From positions 1 to 5,428 of the forward strand of contig JAGXAV010000180.1 in the NCBI GenBank assembly GCA_018971455.1: 5,428 bases of DNA. The letters run 5' to 3'. The translations under genes were made by a program, and so were the position numbers. Positions 1 through 5,428 of this stretch are shown here, piece by piece. The stretch is from Rhodospirillales bacterium. GTDB lineage: Bacteria; Pseudomonadota; Alphaproteobacteria; Acetobacterales; Acetobacteraceae. The notes under the pieces are model-generated. The model saw nothing but the letters and a program-made list of their open reading frames with translations. It was not told the DNA's origin and ran no database searches. Positions within the stretch are counted from its first letter, which is position 1, and each line of letters begins with the position of its first letter.

Positions 1-1366
1 CGCCCAGCGCCGCGCGCGCCCCGCCCCCGCTGCTGCCGCCGCCGCTGCCAGGCGGAATGGCCGCGCCGGCCGCCGCCGGCTGGTCCATCAGCCGCCGCAC
101 CAGCTCGCCCGGCGGGGGCAATTCGGACAGGTGGCACAGCCGGATCAGCACCATCTCGGCCGCCGCCCGGCGATCCGGAGCGGCTTCCACCTCGGCGATG
201 CCCTTGAGCAGCATCTGCCAGGCCCGCCCGAGATTGCCCATGGACAGCGCCTCGGCGAAGCCGGTGCCGCGGGTGCGTTCGGCCTCCGGCAACTCGGCGC
301 TGTGGCGCAGTGCCGGGACGGATTTGAGGCGGGTGACGACATGCACCAGTTCCAGCAGATCCTGCAGCACCACGCCCAGATCGGCGCCGCGCGCATGGGC
401 GCGGTCGGTGATCGCCAGCGCATCCGCCGGCCGGCCGCCCATCACCGCTTCGAACAGGTCGAACACCGCGGCGCGGTCGGCCAGCCCCAGCATGTCGGCC
501 ACCGCCTCGGCGCTGATGGCCGCATCCGCCGTCGCCTGCGCGATCGCCTGGTCGAGCAGCGACAGCCCGTCGCGCGCCGAACCATCGGCCGCGCGCGCGA
601 TGAGGGTCAGTGCCTCGGGGGCAATCCGCACCGCCTCGCGCGCGGCGATGTCGGCGAACAGGGCGGCGAGCTCGGCCACCGCGATGCGGCGCAGCTCGAA
701 GCGCTGGCAGCGCGACAGCACGGTCACCGGCACCTTGCGGATTTCGGTGGTGGCGAAGATGAACTTCACATGCGCCGGCGGCTCCTCCAGCGTCTTGAGC
801 AGCGCATTGAAGGCGTTGCGGCTCAGCATGTGGACTTCGTCGATGACGAACACCTTGGTGCGCGCCTGCATCGGGCGGAAGCGCGTCGCCTCGATGATCT
901 CGCGCACATCCTCCACGCCGGTACGGCTCGCCGCGTCCATCTCCTGCACGTCGGGATGGCGGTCGGCGAGGATGGCGACGCAGTTGGCGCAGACGCCGCA
1001 CGGATCGGCGGTCGGCCCGCCCGTGCCGTCGGGGCCGACGCAGTTCAGCGCGCGGGCGAGCAGGCGGGCGGTGGTGGTCTTGCCGACGCCGCGCACCCCG
1101 GTGAGCATGAAGGCATGCGCCACGCGGCCGACGGCGAAGGCGTTGCGCAAGGTGCGCACCATCGCCTCCTGGCCGATCAGCTGGTCGAAACGAGTGGGCC
1201 GGTATTTGCGCGCCAGCACACGGTAGGCCGCCGCCGCCGGCCCTGGCGTGAGCTCCGGACCCGGCGCGACCGCCGGGACGCCCGCCATCGGGGCGCTGCC
1301 GAACAGCCCCGGCCCTTCGGGCTCGGGCACGGGCAGCGGCGGATCATCCTCGAACAAGCCGGACAT
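1..1366 (-). CDS. dnaX: DNA polymerase III subunit gamma/tau, N-terminal part (3' end cut by window edge)
   Basis: Clamp-loader ATPase subunit that, with delta and delta', loads the beta sliding clamp and couples the polymerases at the cytoplasmic replication fork. Seen in the 455 visible codons: the conserved entry YRVLARKYRP (residues 48-57), Walker A GVRGVGKTT (90-98), four zinc-ligand cysteines (C109, C123, C126, C129), a Walker B/DExH-like VFVIDEVHM (172-180), a sensor-1 ATT (206-208), the SRC arginine-finger motif (218-220) and a sensor-2 region GSARDGLSLLDQ (262-273). The clamp-loader collar domain follows, then a Gly/Ser-rich linker (about 439-450) at the window edge; the tau-specific C-terminal domains lie outside. 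The ATG at 1366 is chosen because it gives an open frame into the conserved start, but there is no good Shine-Dalgarno, and a GTG at 1390 or ATG at codon 27 is possible. The first 47 residues are a Pro/Gly/Ala-rich extension absent from the E. coli protein. Gene identity is near certain; the exact start is not. Confidence 0.97.
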   Translation of the reverse strand, partial: MSGLFEDDPPLPVPEPEGPGLFGSAPMAGVPAVAPGPELTPGPAAAAYRVLARKYRPTRFDQLIGQEAMVRTLRNAFAVGRVAHAFMLTGVRGVGKTTTARLLARALNCVGPDGTGGPTADPCGVCANCVAILADRHPDVQEMDAASRTGVEDVREIIEATRFRPMQARTKVFVIDEVHMLSRNAFNALLKTLEEPPAHVKFIFATTEIRKVPVTVLSRCQRFELRRIAVAELAALFADIAAREAVRIAPEALTLIARAADGSARDGLSLLDQAIAQATADAAISAEAVADMLGLADRAAVFDLFEAVMGGRPADALAITDRAHARGADLGVVLQDLLELVHVVTRLKSVPALRHSAELPEAERTRGTGFAEALSMGNLGRAWQMLLKGIAEVEAAPDRRAAAEMVLIRLCHLSELPPPGELVRRLMDQPAAAGAAIPPGSGGGSSGGGARAALG

Positions 1367-1375
1367 GCGCGTCGC

Positions 1376-1391
1376 CGTGGCAACGGCCACG
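1376..1391 (-). promoter_or_regulatory. Hairpin in the ffs-dnaX spacer, just before the dnaX start
   Basis: A perfect 6-bp inverted repeat (CGTGGC / GCCACG) encloses a 4-base loop (CGTT on the minus strand). It lies 9 bases before the dnaX ATG at 1366, where a ribosome binding site would normally be, and about 30 bases after the end of the SRP RNA. No U-run follows, so it is not a typical intrinsic terminator. It could be an RNA-processing or translation-modulating structure, or chance in GC-rich DNA. Only the inverted repeat is observed; any role is inference. Confidence 0.3.
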
Positions 1392-1420
1392 CCTGCGAAG
1401 TGGGGCGGCCTGGTTGATTG

Positions 1421-1521
1421 GGGTGGGAGGCCGGACAACGACCCGAGCGGAAACTCGTTGCGGCTGCTTCCTTCCGGACCTGACCGGGTTGGCGAGGCGC
1501 CCGTCCGCCGCCGACCTCCCG
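1421..1521 (-). ncRNA. ffs: Signal recognition particle RNA (4.5S RNA, small bacterial type)
   Basis: RNA scaffold of the signal recognition particle; it binds Ffh and helps dock ribosomes translating membrane proteins onto FtsY. The diagnostic core is at 1462-1485 on the minus strand: GGUCAGGUCC, a GGAA tetraloop, then GGAAGCAGCC, which is the near-invariant domain IV hairpin that Ffh recognises. The molecule closes with a 10-bp helix between 1511-1520 (5' arm GGGAGGUCGG) and 1425-1434 (3' arm CCGGCCUCCC), with one G-U wobble, giving an RNA of about 100 nt. That fits the short 4.5S type lacking an Alu domain. It lies in the same direction as dnaX and ends about 55 bases before its start; an SRP RNA gene next to dnaX is also known in Bacillus. 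The ends are set from the closing helix and may be off by a few bases. Confidence 0.96.
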
Positions 1522-1526
1522 CCCTA

Positions 1527-1555
1527 GATATCGTTCATCCCGGGCCGGGTCGCAA
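1527..1555 (-). promoter_or_regulatory. Candidate sigma-70-type promoter of ffs
   Basis: On the minus strand, TTGCGA (1550-1555; 4 of 6 matches to TTGACA) is separated by exactly 17 bases from GATATC (1527-1532; 3 of 6 matches to TATAAT). GATATC is among the few AT-containing hexamers in a very GC-rich spacer. Transcription beginning about seven bases downstream would start at the first G of the SRP RNA closing helix, which is the main support. It may also transcribe dnaX by read-through. The match to consensus is modest and it was found by eye. Confidence 0.5.
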
Positions 1556-1604
1556 GGGCGCGCGCGAGGTTGCTGGCACGCGGGCCGCATGGCAGGTTGG
1601 CGCC

Positions 1605-2546
1605 ATGACGCTCATTTTCGCCAGCCGCCCCAATGTCTATACCGGCAGCCCGCTCGACCGCGCCGACGGACGCCGCGAGGACGAGGCCTGGATCGCCGCC
1701 GCCCTGGCCGATCCGGCCAGCCGCTTCGTGCCGGTGTGGCGGGCGCGCAGCCTGGTGCGCGGCGGGCGCGACAGCGCCGAGGGCGGCCCGCCGGAGGCCG
1801 TATTCCTCGATCTCGACGGCGGCGCGGCCGCCCTGCTCGCCGACGGGGCAAGTTGGGCCTTCCTCGGCCTGCAGGACGGCGCGGCGGTGTTCGCGCTCGA
1901 CCTCAGCGCAGCCGAGGAGCCGCCCGGCCTGCTGCCCGCCGAGAGCGGCGGCTTCGTCGATCTGCGCAGCGTCTCCGCCGTGCTGCCCGGCACCGTCGCC
2001 TCGGTGCTCGCCCATGCGCGCGGGCTGATGCACTGGCGCGGGCGGCACCGCTTCTGCGGCGTCTGCGGCGGCGCGTGCGAACCGCGCAGCGCCGGCCACG
2101 TGATGGCCTGCACGCAATGCGGCGCGCAGCATTTCCCGCGCACCGACCCCGCCGTCATCATGCTCGTCAGCCGCGGCGACCACGCCCTGCTCGGCCATTC
2201 CCAGCGCTTCCCGAGCTCCACCATGTACTCCACCCTGGCCGGCTTCGTGGAGCCCGGCGAGAGCCTGGAGGAGGCGGTGGCGCGCGAGGTGTTCGAGGAG
2301 GCCGGCGTGCGCGTCGGCCGGGTGCAGTACCATTCCAGCCAGCCCTGGCCGTTTCCCGCCTCCATCATGCTCGGCTTCTACGCCGAGGCCCTGAGCGAGG
2401 AGATCACCATCGACCCCAAGGAGCTGGTCGATGCGCGCTGGTTCTCCCGCGCGCAGATGCGTAACCCCGAGGCGCACGGCTTCAATCTGCCGCGCGGCGA
2501 CAGCATCGCCCGCCGGCTGATCGAGGATTGGATCGCCGCCGGATGA
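1605..2546 (+). CDS. nudC: NAD+ diphosphatase, NudC-type Nudix hydrolase
   Basis: Hydrolyses NAD(H) to NMN(H) plus AMP; NudC enzymes also remove NAD caps from RNA 5' ends. The 313-residue protein shows the family architecture: a variable N-terminal domain (about 1-130), a zinc ribbon with C151, C154, C169 and C172, and then the Nudix domain. The Nudix box (G213 to V235) fits GX5EX7REUXEEXGU, with REVFEE at 227-232 holding the metal-binding glutamates. The SQPWPFP motif (245-251), which separates NADH pyrophosphatases from other Nudix enzymes, follows. The ATG at 1605 is chosen because the protein then has family-typical length and a weak AGG lies 8 bases upstream. The frame stays open 119 codons further, to 1248, but that extension would run antisense through the SRP RNA and into the dnaX start. 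The gene is divergent from ffs-dnaX, and its stop overlaps the next start (ATGA). No clear plus-strand promoter is seen at 1522-1604. Probably cytoplasmic. Confidence 0.95.
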   Translation: MTLIFASRPNVYTGSPLDRADGRREDEAWIAAALADPASRFVPVWRARSLVRGGRDSAEGGPPEAVFLDLDGGAAALLADGASWAFLGLQDGAAVFALDLSAAEEPPGLLPAESGGFVDLRSVSAVLPGTVASVLAHARGLMHWRGRHRFCGVCGGACEPRSAGHVMACTQCGAQHFPRTDPAVIMLVSRGDHALLGHSQRFPSSTMYSTLAGFVEPGESLEEAVAREVFEEAGVRVGRVQYHSSQPWPFPASIMLGFYAEALSEEITIDPKELVDARWFSRAQMRNPEAHGFNLPRGDSIARRLIEDWIAAG

Positions 2547-2812
2547 AATTCTTCCCTCTCGCCCTTCTGCTGCTGCTCGGCGCCTGCGGCGTCGGCGGCG
2601 ATACGTCCACCCCGCAGGGGCAGTGCCGGGCGATGGAGGCGCAGGATCCCGACGTCCAGGCGCTGCAGCTCAGCCTGGTCGGCGCGCAGCCCTCGGCCGT
2701 CTACGCGGCCCAGGGCCAGATGCGGGCATTGCGCCAGCAGGCCTACATGAAATGCCTGCGCGGGCGGGGCCTGGCACCCGCCGGCGGCGGGGTGCAGCCG
2801 CTCAAATCCTGA
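2543..2812 (+). CDS. Small putative lipoprotein with two further cysteines, function unknown
   Basis: An 89-residue protein that I do not recognise by function. The N-terminus MKFFPLALLLLLGAC has one lysine, a leucine-rich core and an LGAC lipobox, predicting signal-peptidase II cleavage before C15 and lipid anchoring. The signal is short (14 residues) and residue +2 is glycine, with the aspartate later at position 20, so outer-membrane sorting would be expected under the E. coli +2 rule. The mature part has two cysteines, C28 and C71, flanking a Gln/Ala-rich, probably helical stretch; they could form a disulfide in the periplasm, closing a helical hairpin. The tail is Gly/Pro-rich. The start is the ATG overlapping the nudC stop (ATGA), implying reinitiation-coupled translation; no well-spaced ribosome binding site is seen. 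An in-frame TTG at 2528 would put MDRRR before the signal and is less likely. That the gene is real rests on the lipobox, the coding composition and the tight overlap. Confidence 0.8.
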   Translation: MKFFPLALLLLLGACGVGGDTSTPQGQCRAMEAQDPDVQALQLSLVGAQPSAVYAAQGQMRALRQQAYMKCLRGRGLAPAGGGVQPLKS

Positions 2813-2819
2813 GCCGGCC

Positions 2820-4412
2820 TCAATAGGCGCCCGCCCAGCCGTCCCGCCGCGGGTCGCTGGCGGCCATGCGCACGCCGTTCTCCAGCACGCGGATGACCTG
2901 CATGGCGCACGGCCCTTCGAGATGGCCGACGCGCTTGAGCTGATGCCCGCGCGCCAGCAGCTCGGCGAGCAGCGGGTGTCCGAAATCCTCCTCGATGGTC
3001 AGCGCGTCATCGCCCTCGTGCGGCCAGTTCGCCCCCTGCCCGGCCTGGCTCGACGTCCAGCGCGGCAGCTCGACCGCGCTCTGCGGATCGGCGCCGAAAT
3101 CGAGCATCGCCGTCAGCACCTGAAGGTTCACCTGCACCTGGTTGTCGGCCCCCGGCGTGCCGAGCACGCCCCATAGCCGCCCGTCGCGCAGCACGATCGG
3201 CGCGTTCATGGTGTGGCGCACGCGCCTGCCCGGGGCGAGGCGATTGGCATGGCCGGGCGCGAGGTGCCAGTAGGCCATGCGGTTGTTCATCAGAATGCCG
3301 GTATCCCCGGCGGTCACGCCCGAGCCGAAGGCCGAGTTCAGGCTCTGGATGCCGGAGACGGCGTTGCCCGCCGCATCGACGACGCAGAAATAGGTGGTGT
3401 CGCCCGCCGCCGCATCGGCCACCGCTGCCGGCCGGGCCGCCTGTGCAAGATCGATGCGCGCGGCCAGCGCATCGGCATGCGCGTCCGACAGCAGGCGATC
3501 GAGCGGAATCGCCGCGTGGCGCGGATCGCCGCCATGCGCCTCGCGATCGAGGAAGGCGAGCTTCTTGGCCTCGACCATCAGATGCACCCGCGCCGCCGGC
3601 GACAGGGCCGCCAGATCGAAGCGTTCGATGATCTTGAGCATCTGCAACAAGGTGAAGCCGGTGGAGTTGGGCGGCGTCTGGCGGATTTCCCAGCCGCGAT
3701 AGGCAATGGCGATCGGCGCCTGCACCTCCGCGGCACAGGCCGCGAGGTCGGCCGCATCGACCAGCGCGCCCGCCCCGGCCAGGCCCGCGGCCAGCCTGGC
3801 GGCGAGCCGGCCCCGGTAGAAACCCTCCGCCCCCTCGGCGGCGATCTCCTCCAGGCTGCGCGCCAGATCGGGCTGGATGACCAGATCGCCGAGCGTCTTG
3901 CCGAGGAAGCATGCCGCGCTGCGCGCATCGGCGAGGAGCCGGGCCTCGTTGTCGGCTGCGAAGTGCACGAAGCCATGGGTGGCGGCAAACCCCTCGCGCG
4001 CGAGCCCGATCGCGGGCTCCGCGAGCCGCGCCCAGGGCAGGCGGCCATGGGCGGCATGCAGGGCGGCGAGCCCTGCGAGCGCGCCGGGCACCGAGATGCT
4101 GAGCGGGCCGGTGACGGGAATGCCGGCGGCAAAGCGCTCCACGCCCGCGCGACCCGCCGCGGGGCCGGTGCCGTTGAACACCGCACCCGGCCGGCCCGGT
4201 ATGGCGAGGTGGTAGAACCCGTCTCCGCCCAGCCCGGACATCATGGGTTCCACCACGCCGAGGGCGAGGGCCGTTGCCACCGCGGCATCGGCCGCGTTGC
4301 CGCCGGCGCGCAGGATGTCGAGCCCGGCCTGGGTGGCCGCCGGGTGGTTGGCGCCGACCGCGCCGTTGCGGCCCATGATCAGCGGGCGGTGGCTGCGCGG
4401 GCGCGGGTACAT
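2820..4412 (-). CDS. Gamma-glutamyltransferase-family protein (Ntn hydrolase, YwrD/HpxW-like subgroup)
   Basis: A 530-residue precursor of the GGT superfamily, which cleaves itself before a catalytic threonine into large and small subunits and then hydrolyses or transfers gamma-glutamyl or related amide groups. Seen: the N-terminal hallmark ANHPAATQAGLDILRAGG (21-38), the MMSGLGGDGF motif (57-66), and GDTTYF at 337-342, whose first threonine (T339) is the expected autoprocessing and catalytic nucleophile. Also seen are MNNRM (375-379) and GTPGADNQ (418-425), where classical GGTs have GSPGG. The classical TTH motif is TTY here, the PLSSM oxyanion segment is replaced by RRVRHTMNAP (396-405), and the lid-loop region before it looks short, so glutathione need not be the substrate. 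No signal peptide is apparent, suggesting a cytoplasmic enzyme. Start support: AGGAAG at 4418-4423, 5 bases before the ATG, which overlaps the TAG stop of the upstream peptidase gene. The family is clear; the substrate is not. Confidence 0.92.
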   Translation of the reverse strand: MYPRPRSHRPLIMGRNGAVGANHPAATQAGLDILRAGGNAADAAVATALALGVVEPMMSGLGGDGFYHLAIPGRPGAVFNGTGPAAGRAGVERFAAGIPVTGPLSISVPGALAGLAALHAAHGRLPWARLAEPAIGLAREGFAATHGFVHFAADNEARLLADARSAACFLGKTLGDLVIQPDLARSLEEIAAEGAEGFYRGRLAARLAAGLAGAGALVDAADLAACAAEVQAPIAIAYRGWEIRQTPPNSTGFTLLQMLKIIERFDLAALSPAARVHLMVEAKKLAFLDREAHGGDPRHAAIPLDRLLSDAHADALAARIDLAQAARPAAVADAAAGDTTYFCVVDAAGNAVSGIQSLNSAFGSGVTAGDTGILMNNRMAYWHLAPGHANRLAPGRRVRHTMNAPIVLRDGRLWGVLGTPGADNQVQVNLQVLTAMLDFGADPQSAVELPRWTSSQAGQGANWPHEGDDALTIEEDFGHPLLAELLARGHQLKRVGHLEGPCAMQVIRVLENGVRMAASDPRRDGWAGAY

Positions 4413-4417
4413 CGGCG

Positions 4418-4423
4418 CTTCCT
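4418..4423 (-). promoter_or_regulatory. Ribosome binding site of the GGT-family gene, overlapping the upstream stop codon
   Basis: AGGAAG on the minus strand, 5 bases before the ATG at 4412, is the best Shine-Dalgarno-like site seen before any start in this window. Its first bases are part of the TAG stop (4422-4424) of the S9 peptidase gene, so ribosomes ending on the peptidase message stand directly on the site for the next gene. This fixes the start at 4412 rather than the ATG at codon 13 and suggests translational coupling. Confidence 0.7.
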
Positions 4424-5428
4424 AGAGGTGCAGGGTGAAATGCTCGGCGACGGCGGCATAGACGCGCACCCGGTGCTCGGGGCGGATGAAGCCGTGCCCG
4501 GCATAGGCGAAGCGTTCGTAGCGCACCGGCTTCTGGCGCAGCTCCATGGCGCTGACGAACTGGTCGCTCTCGTGCATCGGCACGCGCGGGTCGCGATCGC
4601 CATGCAGCACCAGCAAGGGGGCGGCGACCCGATCGACCTGATGGATCGGCGAGATACGGCGGAACAGCCCGGCCTCGGTCTCGGGGAAACCGTATTCGCG
4701 GGCGCGGTGGTCGCGCCGCCACGGGCCGGTGCGTTCCAGCAACGTCACGAAATCGGCGATGCCGTAGTAATCCACCGCCGCCTTCCACAGCTCGGGCTGC
4801 ATCGTCACCGCCGCCAGCACCACCCAGCCGCCATAGGACTGGCCCATGATGCCGATGCGCGCGGCGTCGATGCCGGGCCGGGCGGCGAGCCAGGCGCGCC
4901 CGGCGGCGAGATCCTCCATGGCGTCCGGCCGCTTCTCCACCTCGTCGGCTTCCATGTAGGCGCGTCCGTAGCCGGTGCTGCCGCGGATATTGGGCATCAG
5001 CACGGCAAAGCCCCGGTCGAGCAGCATCTGGATGTCGGCGCGGAAATTGGCCCGCGTCTGCGCGGCCGGCCCGCCATGCACCCAGACCACGGCGGGAAAG
5101 CCGCCAGGCGGCGGCGCCGTGCGCGGGGTGGCGAACCAGCCGGGGATGCGCGCCCCGTCGAAGCTCGTCCATTCCACCAGCGTGGGCGCGATGAAGGCGG
5201 CCGGATCGATGCCCGCCTCGGCCAGCGGGTCGGGCCGGAACACGGCGCGCGCCACGCCGTCCTGCCACAGCCAGATGCCCGCCGGCGCCGTCGGACCCTG
5301 GGCGGTGAACGCCAGACGCGTGCCGTCGGGCGACCATGCGAGATCGCCCGCGATTCCCTCGGGCAGGCCGCCGATGTGCGGCCGCTCGCCATCCGGCGGG
5401 CCGACCCGCAGCACCGCGTAGCCGCGAT
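4422..5428 (-). CDS. S9-family serine peptidase (prolyl oligopeptidase/acylaminoacyl-peptidase-like), C-terminal part
   Basis: The visible 334 codons run in from the right edge, so the start is missing. S9 enzymes pair a beta-propeller that filters substrates with an alpha/beta-hydrolase peptidase domain, and cleave short peptides or blocked N-termini. Seen, numbering from the first whole codon at 5426: a propeller-type LAWSPDGTRLAF repeat (29-40), then the peptidase domain with oxyanion-side VHGGPAAQ (116-123), NIRGSTGYG (146-154), the nucleophile elbow GQSYGG (S197, codon 4836-4838), the acid in HGDRDPRVP (D279, codon 4590-4592) and the histidine in YAGHGF (H311, codon 4494-4496). The Ser-Asp-His triad is complete. 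The open frame goes on past a GTG at 5414, inside the propeller, so that is not the start. The stop lies 9 bases before the GGT-family ATG, implying one operon. Whether it is secreted cannot be judged without the N-terminus. Confidence 0.93.
   Translation of the reverse strand, partial: RGYAVLRVGPPDGERPHIGGLPEGIAGDLAWSPDGTRLAFTAQGPTAPAGIWLWQDGVARAVFRPDPLAEAGIDPAAFIAPTLVEWTSFDGARIPGWFATPRTAPPPGGFPAVVWVHGGPAAQTRANFRADIQMLLDRGFAVLMPNIRGSTGYGRAYMEADEVEKRPDAMEDLAAGRAWLAARPGIDAARIGIMGQSYGGWVVLAAVTMQPELWKAAVDYYGIADFVTLLERTGPWRRDHRAREYGFPETEAGLFRRISPIHQVDRVAAPLLVLHGDRDPRVPMHESDQFVSAMELRQKPVRYERFAYAGHGFIRPEHRVRVYAAVAEHFTLHL

Noticed and set aside
1..60. Possible dnaX programmed frameshift site in the low-complexity GCC/GCT-rich stretch
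   Set aside because: The repeats encode the Gly/Ser linker. No A-rich or other slippery heptamer with a downstream stem can be seen before the window ends, so a gamma/tau frameshift cannot be assessed.
57..1417. Two long plus-strand open frames (389 and 428 codons) opposite dnaX
   Set aside because: They lie antisense to a clear DnaX reading frame, have Ser/Arg/Ala-rich or His/Arg-rich composition and show no domain motif.
1524..2477. Minus-strand open frames of 317 and 243 codons opposite nudC
   Set aside because: They are antisense shadows. The plus strand encodes the complete NudC zinc ribbon, Nudix box and SQPWPFP motif, whereas these have no recognisable feature.
2528..2530. TTG start for the small lipoprotein
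   Set aside because: It would add five residues, three of them arginines, and lacks a properly spaced ribosome binding site. The ATG at 2543 gives a standard lipoprotein signal and an ATGA overlap with nudC.
3007..5337. A 776-codon open frame on the minus strand spanning the peptidase and GGT-family genes
   Set aside because: It is an alternate frame of both genes, with Arg/Gly/Ala-rich low-complexity translation and no motifs. The true frames carry complete catalytic signatures. Long shadow frames are expected in GC-rich DNA, where stop codons are rare.
5412..5414. GTG as start of the S9 peptidase
   Set aside because: The frame continues upstream to the window edge with sensible propeller-type sequence (RGYAVLRVG), and a start here would remove nearly all of the beta-propeller.
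1..5428. CRISPR array, insertion sequence, prophage, tRNA or toxin-antitoxin genes
   Set aside because: I saw no spaced direct repeats, terminal inverted repeats, transposase or recombinase motifs, tRNA-like cloverleaf or toxin-antitoxin pair on either strand by eye.

Overview
The window looks like an ordinary chromosomal segment of a GC-rich (by eye, around 70% G+C) alphaproteobacterium. Three things point there: codon usage saturated with G/C in third positions, a DnaX with a long Pro/Gly-rich N-terminal extension, and a short bacterial-type SRP RNA directly upstream of dnaX. A Rhodospirillales/Acetobacterales-like host is plausible, but the sequence alone does not prove it. No mobile element, CRISPR array, tRNA or rRNA is visible.

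Layout. (1) Positions 1-1366, minus strand: the N-terminal 455 codons of dnaX (DNA polymerase III gamma/tau), cut by the left edge. (2) About 1421-1521, minus strand: the 4.5S/SRP RNA gene (ffs), in the same direction as dnaX, with a plausible promoter at 1527-1555. A small hairpin (1376-1391) sits in the ffs-dnaX spacer. (3) 1605-2546, plus strand: a complete NudC-type NAD(H)/NAD-RNA pyrophosphatase, divergent from ffs-dnaX. Its stop overlaps the start of a small putative lipoprotein gene (2543-2812) by ATGA, so the two form a tight operon. (4) 2820-4412, minus strand: a complete gamma-glutamyltransferase-family Ntn hydrolase, convergent with the lipoprotein gene across only 7 bp. (5) 4422 to the right edge, minus strand: the C-terminal part of an S9-family (prolyl oligopeptidase/acylaminoacyl-peptidase-like) serine peptidase. 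It lies just upstream of the GGT-family gene and is probably co-transcribed and translationally coupled with it.

How the parts relate. ffs and dnaX are housekeeping genes (protein targeting and replication) in an arrangement known from other bacteria, such as the scr-dnaX order of Bacillus subtilis. NudC acts in NAD turnover and RNA decapping; its lipoprotein partner has no recognisable function. The peptidase and GGT-family pair suggests successive hydrolysis of peptides or gamma-glutamyl/amide compounds, but the GGT homologue departs from classical glutathione-type GGTs around the active site, so its substrate is open.

I see no convincing novel system here. The observations most worth a second look are the divergent active-site motifs of the GGT-family enzyme, the small two-cysteine lipoprotein fused operonically to nudC, and the ffs-dnaX leader hairpin. 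A further annotation hazard is that the longest open frame of nudC runs through the antisense of the SRP RNA gene.
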